The notes: a model not told the origin generated them from the sequence alone. DNA of 64,000 nt from Variovorax paradoxus (GCF_029919115.1 NZ_CP123990.1:4056501-4120500), one strand, 5' to 3'. Counted from the first letter of the stretch, positions 35,364 to 45,098 are shown. Numbers and translations: made by a program.

Positions 35364-37568
35364 ATGAACTCACGCCGCAAATTCCTGCAGGGCACGGCCA
35401 CCACCGGTGCCGCCGCGCTTGCACTCGCCGCCTTTCCGCCCAGCATCCGCCGCGCCTTGGCCATTCCGGCCAACAACAAGACCGGCACCATCCAGGACGT
35501 CGAGCACATCGTCATCCTCATGCAGGAGAACCGTTCGTTCGACCACTACTTCGGCACGCTCATGGGCGTCCGCGGCTTTGGCGACCGGTTCACCATTCCG
35601 CTGCCCAACGGACGCAGCGTGTGGCAGCAACTCGACGACGCCGGCAAGGAAGTGCTGCCCTATCACCTGGACGGCTCCAAAGGCAATGCGCAACGCGTGG
35701 CCGGCACGCCGCACAGCTGGAGCGACGGCCAGGCTGCATGGGCCGGCGGGCGCATGCACGAATGGGTGAAATACAAGAAGACCAAGACGGCGCCCTTCAC
35801 CCAATCGATGGGCTACCTCAACGATGCGGAACTGCCGTTTCAATTTGCGCTGGCCGACGCCTTCACGATCTGCGACGCGTACCACTGCAGCATGCACACC
35901 GGCACCAATTCGAACCGCATGTTTCTCTGGACCGGCACCAACGGCCCCACGGGCGCGAATGTGGCCACGGTCAACAACGAGTGGGACGGCATCGACAGCT
36001 CCGCCAACGGCTACACCTGGAAGACCTACCCCGAGCGCCTGCAGGAAGCCAAGGTCAGCTGGATCGTCTACCAGAACATGCCCGACAACTTCACCGACAA
36101 CTCGCTGGCCGGCTTCAAGCAGTACCGCCTCGCCAACGAAGCTTCGGGCAAGCCCGTGAGCAACGACGTGGCCTCGCCCGCCTACGACCCGGCCAGCGAC
36201 GACGCCGGCAATCCGCTCTACAAGGGCATTGCCAACACCATGCCCGACGGCGGCTTTCTCGAGCGGTTCCGCCAGGACATCAAGAACGGCAAGCTGCCCC
36301 AGGTGTCGTGGATCGTTGCGCCCGCCACCTATTCCGAGCACCCCGGCCCTTCGAGCCCCGTGCAGGGGGGCTGGTACATCCAGGAAACGCTCGACGCGCT
36401 CACGGCGGTGCCCGAGGTGTGGAGCAAGACCGTGTTCATCATCAACTTCGACGAGAACGACGGCTACTTCGACCACGTTCCCTCGCCGGCCGCCCCGTCC
36501 ATCAACGCCGACGGCACGCCAGCTGGCAAGACCACGCTGCCGCTCGAAGCGCTCGCTCCCGAATACTTCAACCATCCGAATCCGCCCGGCACCACCGACC
36601 AGCCGCCGCCTGACGGCCGCGTGTACGGCCCCGGCGTGCGCGTGCCGATGTATGTGGTGTCGCCCTGGAGCCGCGGCGGCTGGGTCGACTCGCAGGCCTT
36701 CGACCACACCTCTGTGATCCGCTTCATCGAGGCGCGCTTCGGCGTGAAGGAAACGAACATCAGCGGCTTCCGCCGTGCGGTGTGCGGCGATCTCACCAGC
36801 GCCTTCAACTTCGCCTCGCCCAACGACGAAGCACTCCCCACGCTCGCAGGCCGCAAGACCAAGGCGCAGGCCGACCAGCTGCGCACGGACCAGGAGGCAC
36901 TTTCGCAAGTGCCTTTTCCGGCGCTGCCGCAACTGCCGCTTCAAGCCAAAGGCACGCGCCCCTCGCGCGCGCTGCCCTACGAGCTGCACACGAGCGCCCG
37001 CATCGACGCCACGGGCGGAAAAACCCAACTGCTGTTCGCCAACACCGGCACGGCCGCCGCGGTGTTCCACGTGTACGACAAGCTCAACCTCGACCGCCTG
37101 CCCCGCCGCTACACGGTCGAGCCCGGCAAGACGCTGGACGACACGTGGAACTCGATGAGCGACAACAGCGGCTTCTACGACCTGTGGGTGCTCGGGCCGA
37201 ATGGCTTCCACCGGCACTTCAAGGGCGACCTGAACGCCCTTCGCAGCGGCGACGCGGCCGCGCCTGAAGTGCGCGTGTGCTACGACATTGCCAACGGCAA
37301 CGTGTACCTGGAAATGCTCAACGGCGGCAAGAACGCCTGCAAGTTCACCGTGCGCGCCAAGGCCTATCGCACCGACGGCCCGTGGACCGCAACGGTGGCG
37401 GGTGGCGCCAAGGCCGAACTGCACTGGGACCTGGCAGCCAGCGGCGCCTGGTACGACTTTGCGGTGAGCTGCGATGCCGACACCAGCTTCGTGCGCCGCT
37501 TTGCGGGGCGCGTGGAAACCGGCAAGCACTCGGTGAGCGATCCGGCCATGGGCCTGGCCGACCTGTGA
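35364..37568 (+). CDS. Phosphocholine-specific phospholipase C 1, Tat-exported
   Basis: 734 aa. Twin-arginine signal NSRRKFLQGTATTGAAALAL. Phosphoesterase domain of the PlcH/PlcN/AcpA family: MQENRSFDHYFGTLMG near residue 55, SEHPGPSSPVQGGWYIQE, NFDENDGYFDHV and RVPMYVVSPWSRGGWVDSQAFDHTS. The C-terminal part carries two DUF756 domains (around residues 535-625 and 640-730). Hydrolyses phosphatidylcholine or sphingomyelin to release phosphocholine; secreted through Tat plus T2SS in Pseudomonas. The T2SS operon lies 1.4 kb upstream. Tandem with a second copy. Confidence 0.93.
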   Translation: MNSRRKFLQGTATTGAAALALAAFPPSIRRALAIPANNKTGTIQDVEHIVILMQENRSFDHYFGTLMGVRGFGDRFTIPLPNGRSVWQQLDDAGKEVLPYHLDGSKGNAQRVAGTPHSWSDGQAAWAGGRMHEWVKYKKTKTAPFTQSMGYLNDAELPFQFALADAFTICDAYHCSMHTGTNSNRMFLWTGTNGPTGANVATVNNEWDGIDSSANGYTWKTYPERLQEAKVSWIVYQNMPDNFTDNSLAGFKQYRLANEASGKPVSNDVASPAYDPASDDAGNPLYKGIANTMPDGGFLERFRQDIKNGKLPQVSWIVAPATYSEHPGPSSPVQGGWYIQETLDALTAVPEVWSKTVFIINFDENDGYFDHVPSPAAPSINADGTPAGKTTLPLEALAPEYFNHPNPPGTTDQPPPDGRVYGPGVRVPMYVVSPWSRGGWVDSQAFDHTSVIRFIEARFGVKETNISGFRRAVCGDLTSAFNFASPNDEALPTLAGRKTKAQADQLRTDQEALSQVPFPALPQLPLQAKGTRPSRALPYELHTSARIDATGGKTQLLFANTGTAAAVFHVYDKLNLDRLPRRYTVEPGKTLDDTWNSMSDNSGFYDLWVLGPNGFHRHFKGDLNALRSGDAAAPEVRVCYDIANGNVYLEMLNGGKNACKFTVRAKAYRTDGPWTATVAGGAKAELHWDLAASGAWYDFAVSCDADTSFVRRFAGRVETGKHSVSDPAMGLADL

Positions 37569-37582
37569 GGGCTGCACGCGTA

Positions 37583-39826
37583 ATGAACTCACGCCGCAGG
37601 TTTCTCACGGGCACCGCTACCACCGGTGCCGCAGCGCTCGCGCTCTCGGCCTTTCCGCCGAGCATTCGCCGCGCCTTGGCCATTCCGGCCAACAACAAGA
37701 CCGGCACCATCCAGGACGTCGAGCACATCGTCATCCTCATGCAGGAGAACCGTTCGTTCGACCACTACTTCGGCACGCTCATGGGCGTGCGCGGCTTTGG
37801 CGACCGGTTCACCATTCCGCTGCCCAAGGGATTGAACGTGTGGCAGCAGACCGACGCCAGCGGCAAGCTGGTGCTGCCCTACCACCTGGACAGCCGCAAG
37901 GGCAACGCGCAGCGCGACGGCGGCACGCCCCACGACTGGGCCGACAGCCAGAACGCCTGGGACAGCGGCCGCATGTACCAGTGGCCACGCTACAAGACCA
38001 GCAAGGCCATGGGCTACCACAAGCAGGCGGAGATCCCGTTCCAGTTTGCGCTGGCCAACGCCTTCACGCTCTGCGATGCGTACCACTGCAGCATGCACAC
38101 CGGCACCGACGCCAACCGCGCCTTTCATCTCACCGGAACCAACGGCGCCATTCCCACCAACACGGCCTTCGTCAAGAACGAGTGGGACTGGATCGACGGG
38201 CGACCAGAGTCGGTGAATACCGGCTACACATGGAAGACCTATGCCGAACGGCTCGAAGAAGCCGGCGTGCGCTGGATCAGCTACCAGAACATGCCCGACG
38301 AATGGGGCGACAACATGCTGGGTGCCTTCCGGCAGTTTCGCCAGGCGAACCTCGATTCGGGCTTTCCGGTGTCCAGCGGCGGCGAGCCGAACTCGCCCTA
38401 TGCCGATACCGGCCAACCGCTGCCCTACCGCGCCTATGACCGAGCGACCGACGATGCGAAGAGTCCGCTCTACAAGGGTGTGGCCAACACGCTGCCGGGC
38501 ACCCGGCCGGAGGACTACCTCGACGCCTTCAGGCGCGATATTCGCGAAGGCAATCTACCCCAGGTGTGCTGGATGAACGCCCCGTCGATCTACTGCGAGC
38601 ACCCGGGCCCGTCGAGCCCGGTGCAGGGCGCATGGTTCCTGCAAGAGGTGCTGGACTCGCTCACCGCCGTGCCCGAGATCTGGAGCAAGACCGTGCTGCT
38701 CGTCAACTTCGACGAGAACGACGGCTACTTCGACCACGCGCCTTCGCCTTCGGCGCCATCGCCGCTGGGCGACGGCACCTTCGCCGGCAAAACCACATTG
38801 CCCGCCGCAGACCTGGCCCCCGAGTACTTCACCCATGCGGCGCCACCCGGCAGCACCAAGCAGCCCGCGCCCGACGGCCGCGTTTACGGCCCTGGCCCGC
38901 GCGTGCCGATGTACGTGATCTCGCCCTGGAGCCGCGGCGGCTGGGTCAACTCGCAGGCCTTCGACCACACATCGGTGATCCGCTTCATCGAAGCGCGCTT
39001 CGGCGTCAAGGAGCCCAACATCGGCGCATTCAGGCGCACGGTGTGCGGCGACCTCACGAGCGCCTTCAACTTTGCCAACCCCAACGACGAGCCTCTGCCC
39101 ACGCTGGCGGGCCGCAGCACCCGCGACCAGGCCGACCAGCTTCGGCTGAGCCAGGAGGCGCTGGGCCAGGTGCCGCTGCCGATCGACCCGCAACTGCCGC
39201 GCCAACCGACCGGCACCCGCCCGTCGCGTGCGCTGCCGTACGAGCTGCATGCCAGTGCGCGCGCCGACGCGGCTGCCGGCACCGTGCAATTGCTGTTCGC
39301 GAACGGCGGCAAGGCAGGCGCGGTGTTCCATGTGTACGACAAGCTCAACCTCGGCCGCCTGCCGCGCCGCTACACGGTGGAAGCCGGCAAGACGCTCGAC
39401 GACACCTGGAATTCGGCCGTCGACAACAGCGGCTTCTACGACCTGTGGGTGCTCGGGCCCAACGGCTTTCACCGCCATTTCAAGGGCAACCTGGACGCAC
39501 TGCGCACGAGCGGCGCGATCCCTGAAGTGCGTGTGTGCTACGACATTGCCAACGGCAACGTGTACCTCGACATGCGCAACGGCGGAACAAAGAGCTGCAA
39601 GTTCACTGTGAGCGCCAAGGCTTACCGCAGCGATGGCCCGTGGGTCGCAACCGTCGATGGCGGCGCCGCGGCCGAACAGCATTGGGAGCTTGCCACCAGC
39701 GGCCAGTGGTACGACTTCGCGGTCACCTGCGATGCCGACCCCGGCTACCTGCGCCGCTTTGCCGGCCGTGTGGAAACCGGCAGGCACACCGTGAGCGATC
39801 CGGCGATGGGCCTGGTCGACCTGTAG
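37583..39826 (+). CDS. Phosphocholine-specific phospholipase C 2, Tat-exported
   Basis: 747 aa, a tandem paralogue starting 14 bases after the first copy. Same architecture: Tat signal NSRRRFLTGTATTG, phosphoesterase domain (MQENRSFDHYFGTLMG, NFDENDGYFDHA, YVISPWSRGGWVNSQ), two DUF756 domains. It differs mainly in the substrate-side loops between residues 90 and 300 and has small insertions there. That suggests a different head-group preference, as with PlcH versus PlcN, but which is which cannot be told. Bases 37667-37827 are almost identical to the first copy. Convergent with the MFS gene, 9 bases apart. Confidence 0.93.
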   Translation: MNSRRRFLTGTATTGAAALALSAFPPSIRRALAIPANNKTGTIQDVEHIVILMQENRSFDHYFGTLMGVRGFGDRFTIPLPKGLNVWQQTDASGKLVLPYHLDSRKGNAQRDGGTPHDWADSQNAWDSGRMYQWPRYKTSKAMGYHKQAEIPFQFALANAFTLCDAYHCSMHTGTDANRAFHLTGTNGAIPTNTAFVKNEWDWIDGRPESVNTGYTWKTYAERLEEAGVRWISYQNMPDEWGDNMLGAFRQFRQANLDSGFPVSSGGEPNSPYADTGQPLPYRAYDRATDDAKSPLYKGVANTLPGTRPEDYLDAFRRDIREGNLPQVCWMNAPSIYCEHPGPSSPVQGAWFLQEVLDSLTAVPEIWSKTVLLVNFDENDGYFDHAPSPSAPSPLGDGTFAGKTTLPAADLAPEYFTHAAPPGSTKQPAPDGRVYGPGPRVPMYVISPWSRGGWVNSQAFDHTSVIRFIEARFGVKEPNIGAFRRTVCGDLTSAFNFANPNDEPLPTLAGRSTRDQADQLRLSQEALGQVPLPIDPQLPRQPTGTRPSRALPYELHASARADAAAGTVQLLFANGGKAGAVFHVYDKLNLGRLPRRYTVEAGKTLDDTWNSAVDNSGFYDLWVLGPNGFHRHFKGNLDALRTSGAIPEVRVCYDIANGNVYLDMRNGGTKSCKFTVSAKAYRSDGPWVATVDGGAAAEQHWELATSGQWYDFAVTCDADPGYLRRFAGRVETGRHTVSDPAMGLVDL

Positions 39827-39835
39827 CTGCGCAAG

Positions 39836-41089
39836 CTATGCCGTGGCGGTGCGAAGCCACAGCTGCCGAACCCTGAACGTCAGCAGCGCCGCGATGCTGA
39901 CGTTCAGCAGGTTCCAGCCAATGCCGTTCAGGAATGCCGCGTGGTAGCTGCCCGTCAGGTCGAAGATCTTGCCGGACATCCAACCACCCAGCGCCATGCC
40001 GAAGAGCGTGAACATCAGCACCGTACCCACGCGCGCGCCTGCTTCCGCGGGCGGGAAGTGCTCGCGCACGATGATTGCGTAAGAAGGCACGAGCCCGCCC
40101 TGGAACAGGCCGAACAGCGCCGAGATCACATACAGCGGCACCAACCCGTCGAACGGCAGGAACAGCAGCAGCGCGACGCACTGCAGCACGCCGCCAAGCA
40201 ACAGCGTTCGCAGCCCGCCGATGCGGTCGCAGATGGCGCCCGACACCAGCCGGCTCACCACGCCGAAGCCCAGCATCAGCGACAGCATCTGCGCACCTCG
40301 AGCAGCGCCGTAGCCGAGGTCGCCGCAGTAGGCCACGATGTGTACCTGCGGCATTGCCATGGCAACGCAGCAGGCCACGCCTGCCACGCACAGCAGCCCC
40401 TGGGCAGTGCCCATGCTGAAGCCGAAGGGCCGCATCATGTCGCGCACCGGCGCCGCACCGGATTTAGGGCCGGCCGGCGCGGCAGCCAATGCTGGCGGCC
40501 GTGCACGAAAGAACAGCGCGAGCGCCGCCATCGCCAGGCCGCAGAAAATGCCCATGCCAATGTAGGTCTGGCGCCAGCCGACCGTCTCGATGAAGTGCTG
40601 CGCAATGGGCGGCCAGATCGCGCCGGCCACGTAGTTGCCGCTTGCGCACACCGCCACCGCAATACCGCGCCGCTTGACGAACCACAGCGAGGTGTCCGCC
40701 ACCAGCGGCGCAAAAGCCGCGGCACTGCCCAGCAGCCCGACCAGCACCGCCTGCGCCGCGATGAAGGCGACGATGCCGTCGGCCATGCCGCACGCGACAT
40801 AGCCCACACCAAGGCTCAACGCGCCGATCAGCAAGGGCCACATCACGCCGAAGCGATCGGCCAGCCGGCCCATCAGTACCCCGCCCATGCCGAAGCCGAG
40901 CATCAACAGGGTGTAGGGCAACGAAGCATCGGCACGCGCGACTCCGAACTCGGCCTGCACCGCGGGCAGCATCACCGAGACCACGTACATGCCGCTGCTG
41001 CCGACAGTCATGACGAGCAGCGTGAGGCCGAGCCGCACCATGGCATAGCGTGAATCGGCTTGATGGATGCTTGTCTCGGGTGTCGTCAT
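39836..41089 (-). CDS. MFS transporter (monocarboxylate/oxalate-formate antiporter-like)
   Basis: 417 aa from ATG 41089 (MTTPETSIHQADSRYAMVRLG) with GGAG upstream. Twelve predicted membrane segments, with the MFS loop 2-3 motif MGGVLMGRLADRFGVMWPLLIG and the matching loop 8-9 copy VSGAICDRIGGLRTLLLGG. Overall resembles the MCT/OxlT-like exchangers for organic acids. Substrate not determinable. Separated by 100 bases from the small lipoprotein gene upstream. Confidence 0.88.
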   Translation of the reverse strand: MTTPETSIHQADSRYAMVRLGLTLLVMTVGSSGMYVVSVMLPAVQAEFGVARADASLPYTLLMLGFGMGGVLMGRLADRFGVMWPLLIGALSLGVGYVACGMADGIVAFIAAQAVLVGLLGSAAAFAPLVADTSLWFVKRRGIAVAVCASGNYVAGAIWPPIAQHFIETVGWRQTYIGMGIFCGLAMAALALFFRARPPALAAAPAGPKSGAAPVRDMMRPFGFSMGTAQGLLCVAGVACCVAMAMPQVHIVAYCGDLGYGAARGAQMLSLMLGFGVVSRLVSGAICDRIGGLRTLLLGGVLQCVALLLFLPFDGLVPLYVISALFGLFQGGLVPSYAIIVREHFPPAEAGARVGTVLMFTLFGMALGGWMSGKIFDLTGSYHAAFLNGIGWNLLNVSIAALLTFRVRQLWLRTATA

Positions 41090-41190
41090 TGTTTTTCTCC
41101 GCCGCGAGGATACCCTCGGGCACGGAGACGCATGAACGCGAGCGCGCAATAACCGGCGGCGGGTGCCGCCTGGCGCCCCGATGCGGCGAA

Positions 41191-41325
41191 TCAGCCTGCG
41201 AACAGCACCGGCACCACGACATTCGCCGAAGCCTTGGGCATTGGCCCGCCCGGCTTGGGCTTGTCGTTGCAGCCGGCCGTCACCAGGCCGATGCAGAACA
41301 GAAGAACGAAGGCTGTGCTTCTCAT
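41191..41325 (-). CDS. Small putative lipoprotein
   Basis: 44 aa, MRSTAFVLLFCIGLVTAGC followed by NDKPKPGGPMPKASANVVV. The N-terminus is a short lipoprotein signal with an acceptable lipobox (VTAGC) and Asn after the Cys. No known domain. It lies 74 bases downstream of phnX on the same strand. Short length and lack of a family make this tentative. Confidence 0.5.
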   Translation of the reverse strand: MRSTAFVLLFCIGLVTAGCNDKPKPGGPMPKASANVVVPVLFAG

Positions 41326-41399
41326 GCGGCGGATGCTATGCCCGCCACCCTGCAAGTCAAGTCGGACGCGGCGCCGTGCCGCGCGGTATCGAGAAGCCG

Positions 41400-42227
41400 T
41401 CAGGCGGCACTCGGCCGCTCGCCGCCATGCAGCCGGCGCTCGATGTCTTCGAGCACATTGGGCAGTTCGGCCACGCTGTCGATCACGTAGTGCGCGCCCG
41501 CGGCCTGCAGCTGCGAGGTGGCGCGCTCGCGGTGTTCCTGCTGCTGTGCAGCATCGAGCGCGCTCCATTCGGCAAGCGTGAGTCCGACCGCGTTGCCGCT
41601 CACCGCAAGGCCCACGGCCCAGGTGCCCGCGTTGAGGCCTTCCTGCAGGCCGACGCCGGTGTCGTCGACCTTGACCACCGTGTGCGGCGGCCACACCCCC
41701 AAGTCGGCAAAGCAGCGGTACATCATGAGCGGCGAGGGGCGGCCTTCGGCAAGATCGCCGGCGCACACGAGGTTGTCGGGCGCATAGCCGCCAGCCGCGG
41801 CAATCAGCACCACCACTTCCATGATCGGCCGGTTGTAGCCGGTGGTCGAACCGATCTTGAGTCCGCGTTCGCGCGCGGCGTTGACGGCCTCCAGCGCGCC
41901 GGGAATGAAGCCCGCATGGTCGCGCACGCTGGCTGCATTCATCGGCGTGAATACTTCGTAGAGGCGGTCGACATCGGCATCGCTGAAGGCATGGCCCTGC
42001 GCTGCCTCCCATTGCGATGCAATGCGAGGCAGCGTGCCCAGCGCCTTGATGTGGTCCCACTTGGCCATGCCCATCGGCCCGCGTGCCTCGGTGATGGTGA
42101 TGTTCACGCCGAACTGTTCGAACAGTTTCACGAATGCGCCCATGGGCGCGCAGGAACCGAAGTCGATGATGGTACCGGCCCAGTCGAAAACGACGGCCTG
42201 GAGCTTGGAGTGGTTGTGGGCGTTCAT
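41400..42227 (-). CDS. phnX: Phosphonoacetaldehyde hydrolase (phosphonatase)
   Basis: 275 aa from ATG 42227. Cleaves the C-P bond of phosphonoacetaldehyde to acetaldehyde and phosphate. HAD-family nucleophile Asp15 in the DWAGT motif, with Ala17 in place of the usual second Asp as in all PhnX, and the Schiff-base Lys56 in RGPMGMAKWDHIKAL, the diagnostic feature. KVDDTGVGLQEGLNAG supplies motif IV. Last catabolic gene of the phosphonate operon, 13 bases after the FAD oxidase gene. Confidence 0.95.
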   Translation of the reverse strand: MNAHNHSKLQAVVFDWAGTIIDFGSCAPMGAFVKLFEQFGVNITITEARGPMGMAKWDHIKALGTLPRIASQWEAAQGHAFSDADVDRLYEVFTPMNAASVRDHAGFIPGALEAVNAARERGLKIGSTTGYNRPIMEVVVLIAAAGGYAPDNLVCAGDLAEGRPSPLMMYRCFADLGVWPPHTVVKVDDTGVGLQEGLNAGTWAVGLAVSGNAVGLTLAEWSALDAAQQQEHRERATSQLQAAGAHYVIDSVAELPNVLEDIERRLHGGERPSAA

Positions 42228-42240
42228 AAAAAGGGGTTGA

Positions 42241-43383
42241 TCACCATGTCTCGAAGACGTCGTGCGCAATGCCGAAGCCGGTGCTCGCGCCGGTGCCGCT
42301 GGTGACCAGCACCACGCGCGTCGCGTCGTCGGGCGCATCGATCACGCAGGGCGCGCTCTTCGAAGAGGGATAGACGCCGGTCCACCGCTCGGTGACCTGC
42401 GCTGCTTCGAGATTGAGCGTGCTGCGCAGGTGGCGAAGGATGAGCTGGTCGACCTCTTCCATCGCAAACGGCTCGGGCGCATCGCCGTAGTGATGCGAGT
42501 CGCCGACCACCAAGGAACCGTCGGCGCTCTGCACCACGATGAGGTGAATGCCGTGCGCGAGCGAGGCGGCCTCCTCTTCCTGCAGCCGCGCGCGCAAGGC
42601 GGCGGCTTCGGGCAAGGTGCTGTAGCCCTCGTAGCGCACCAGGCTCAGGTCCATCATCACCGAGCCCGGCAGCCGAAAGCCGGCCTCCGGCTTGACGCGC
42701 AGCATCTGCAGGCGGCACAGCGTGAGCGCCTGCGCGGCAATGCGATCGGCAAACAGACCGTGCAGGTCGGTGTTGGTGCACACCACCACGCGCTCGCCGC
42801 GCAAGGTGCCGCGCGACGTCCGCACGCGCGGCGTTTCGACTTCGTGCACGGTTTCACCGAAGCGGAACACCACGCCGTGCACTTCGGCCAGCCATTTGGC
42901 GAGCAGGCCGATGGCGGTGCGCGATTCCACGCGCAACTCGTGCGGGCTGAACAGCACCGAACGTGCATCGGCCAAGCTCAGCGCCGGCGCCTTGGCCTGC
43001 GCATCGGCTGCATCGAGCAGCTCGCAGCCTTGGCCCATCGGCGTTCGCATGAAGGCTTCGAGCACATCGTGCGCCTCGCTGCGGTAGGCCGCGAGCCAGA
43101 GGTTGCGGTGCACGATGTCGATACCGGCCTGCGGCGCGATGTGCTGCCAGACCTCGCGGGCGTGCATCGCGCGGCGCCAGGTGTCGCCCGGCGCCTGGCC
43201 TGTGATGGTGATGAAACCGAAGTTGCGGATCGACGCGCCGATGCAGGCTGCGTCGCGCTCGACCACGCACACCTTGAGGCCGCGCTTCGCCGCCGCATAC
43301 GCATGAGCCATGCCCACGATGCCGGCGCCGACGACAATCACGTCGAAGCTGTCTTTGCTGTTGTTGATTTGGGGTCCGGGCAT
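42241..43383 (-). CDS. FAD-dependent oxidoreductase of phosphonate cluster (TIGR03364-type)
   Basis: 380 aa. DAO-type flavoprotein with the Rossmann motif VVGAGIVGMAHAYAAAKRG at residues 17-35, the FAD ribityl region SIRNFGFITITGQ, and the C-terminal GTGASTGFGIAHDVFE. This DadA/glycine-oxidase-like group recurs beside phosphonate genes. Related enzymes are reported to oxidise 2-aminoethylphosphonate or its N-methyl derivative to phosphonoacetaldehyde, the PhnX substrate. No PhnW transaminase gene is in the window, so this is the best candidate to make that intermediate (inference). TAATG overlap with the permease gene upstream. Confidence 0.85.
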   Translation of the reverse strand: MPGPQINNSKDSFDVIVVGAGIVGMAHAYAAAKRGLKVCVVERDAACIGASIRNFGFITITGQAPGDTWRRAMHAREVWQHIAPQAGIDIVHRNLWLAAYRSEAHDVLEAFMRTPMGQGCELLDAADAQAKAPALSLADARSVLFSPHELRVESRTAIGLLAKWLAEVHGVVFRFGETVHEVETPRVRTSRGTLRGERVVVCTNTDLHGLFADRIAAQALTLCRLQMLRVKPEAGFRLPGSVMMDLSLVRYEGYSTLPEAAALRARLQEEEAASLAHGIHLIVVQSADGSLVVGDSHHYGDAPEPFAMEEVDQLILRHLRSTLNLEAAQVTERWTGVYPSSKSAPCVIDAPDDATRVVLVTSGTGASTGFGIAHDVFETW

Positions 43384-45098
43384 TACCGGTTTCTCCAGGT
43401 TTGGGTTCGCGCAAGCGCCCAGTGCCCGGCCAGCGCGAACACGCCGCGGCCGACAGCGGCCGTGAGCATGATCAGCGAGGCCATGGCGGCGGCGGGCGCC
43501 ACGTCGCCGGCATCGTCCATGTTGAGCACGGCAATGGCGGCCAGCGTGGTCTGCGGCGAGTAGAGGAACACGACGGCCGAAACAGTCGTCATCGCGTTGA
43601 CGAAGAAATAGCCGCCCACGTTGAGCACGGTGGGCAGCGCCACCGGCAGGTGCACGCGCCAGAGCGTGCGCCAGAAAGGCACGCCCATCGATTCGGACAC
43701 CAGCTCGTATTCGCGGTCGAGCTGGCGCAGGGCAGTGAGCGAAGTGAGGTGCGCCACCGAGAAGAAATGCGCCACGGTGCACACCACGAGGATGGTCATG
43801 CTGCCGTAGATGACGCGCAGCGGATTCGAAGGCGAGATGAAGAAGAAGATGTAGCCCACGCCCAGCACCAGCCCCGGCACGGCAAGCGGCAAGTTGGCGA
43901 GCAGATTGAGCAACTCGCGCGGCAGGCCGAAGTGGCGCGGCTTCTCGACCAGGTAGGCCGAAATGAAGGTAACGAACGCACCCGCCACCGCGGCACACAC
44001 CGCGAGCCGCAGCGAGTTGAAGTAGCTGCCCCAGCCGCCGCCGTCCATGTTGCTGAAATCGTAGTTCTTGAGCGACGGCGCGAGCTTGTAGGGCCAGTAG
44101 GTAGCAAGCGATGCGAACACCGCCATGCCGATCATCACGAGGATGGCGCAGGCCGTGAGCACGCAGAACACGAGCAGCGCACGGTCGCGCGTCTTGACGG
44201 GCTCTGGCCGGTAAGGCGTGGCGCGCGCGGAGAGCGCTGCGGCCTGCTTGCTGCGCACGTGCCGCTCGACCAGGAACGACAGCACCGCCGGAATCAGCAA
44301 CACCAGGCCGACCACCGCGCCCATCTGGAAGTTCTGCTGCCCGACCACCTGCTTGTAGATGTCGGTAGCAAGCACGCCAGTCTGCCCGCCGACCACCTTG
44401 GGTACGCCGAAGTCGGTAATGACCAGCACAAACACCACCATCGCCGCCACGATGAGGCCGTAGCGGGAAGACGGCAGCGTGACCGTGCGAAAGATGCGCC
44501 AGCGGGACGCGCCGAGCGTTTGCGCTGCTTCGTAAAGCCGCCCATCCGAAGTGGCCATGGCGGTGGTGAGAATCAGCAGCGCATGCGGCAGCGTCCAGAA
44601 CACCGACCCCAGCACAATGCCCAGCGGGCCATAGATCGACACATCGCCCAGCAGGCCCTTGAAGATCCCCTGGTTGCCGAACAGATAGACCAGGCTGATG
44701 GCCGGCAACAGCGAAGGCGCAAGCAGCGGAATGAGCGCCACCGCACGCAGCACACCCTTGGCCGGCATGCAAGAGAGCGTGAGGCCATAGGCGTACACAT
44801 AGGCAATGGCCGTGCAGATCACGGCACTGATTGCGGCAAGCCCCAGGCTGTTGAAAGCCGACTGCACCAGTGCGGGGTTCTCGAGGTAACGCGCAAAATT
44901 GGCGAGGCCGACGAACACGCCGGTGCGGTCGAAAAAGCTCTGTCCGACCAGTGCGCCAACGGGCAGCGCGACGATCACCACCAGCAGCAATACGACGAGC
45001 CACACAGCGGCGCTTGTCAGCCAGCGTTCGCGGTCGAATGCGCTGCTGCGTTGCGTCACCGTTGGAATGGTGGCGATGGCTTCGGGAGAGCTGCTCAT
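43383..45098 (-). CDS. 2-aminoethylphosphonate-type ABC transporter permease, fused
   Basis: 571 aa with two permease domains and about twelve membrane segments; EAA loops YEAAQTLGASRWRIFRTVTLP and YELVSESMGVPFWRTLWRVHLP. Resembles the PhnU/PhnV-type fused permease found with AEP binding proteins, and more distantly FbpB. The ATG at 45098 gives MSSSPEAIATIPTV. It is separated from the upstream ATPase gene by 216 bases that hold a large inverted repeat, while its 3' end overlaps the FAD oxidase start. Confidence 0.9.
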   Translation of the reverse strand: MSSSPEAIATIPTVTQRSSAFDRERWLTSAAVWLVVLLLVVIVALPVGALVGQSFFDRTGVFVGLANFARYLENPALVQSAFNSLGLAAISAVICTAIAYVYAYGLTLSCMPAKGVLRAVALIPLLAPSLLPAISLVYLFGNQGIFKGLLGDVSIYGPLGIVLGSVFWTLPHALLILTTAMATSDGRLYEAAQTLGASRWRIFRTVTLPSSRYGLIVAAMVVFVLVITDFGVPKVVGGQTGVLATDIYKQVVGQQNFQMGAVVGLVLLIPAVLSFLVERHVRSKQAAALSARATPYRPEPVKTRDRALLVFCVLTACAILVMIGMAVFASLATYWPYKLAPSLKNYDFSNMDGGGWGSYFNSLRLAVCAAVAGAFVTFISAYLVEKPRHFGLPRELLNLLANLPLAVPGLVLGVGYIFFFISPSNPLRVIYGSMTILVVCTVAHFFSVAHLTSLTALRQLDREYELVSESMGVPFWRTLWRVHLPVALPTVLNVGGYFFVNAMTTVSAVVFLYSPQTTLAAIAVLNMDDAGDVAPAAAMASLIMLTAAVGRGVFALAGHWALARTQTWRNR

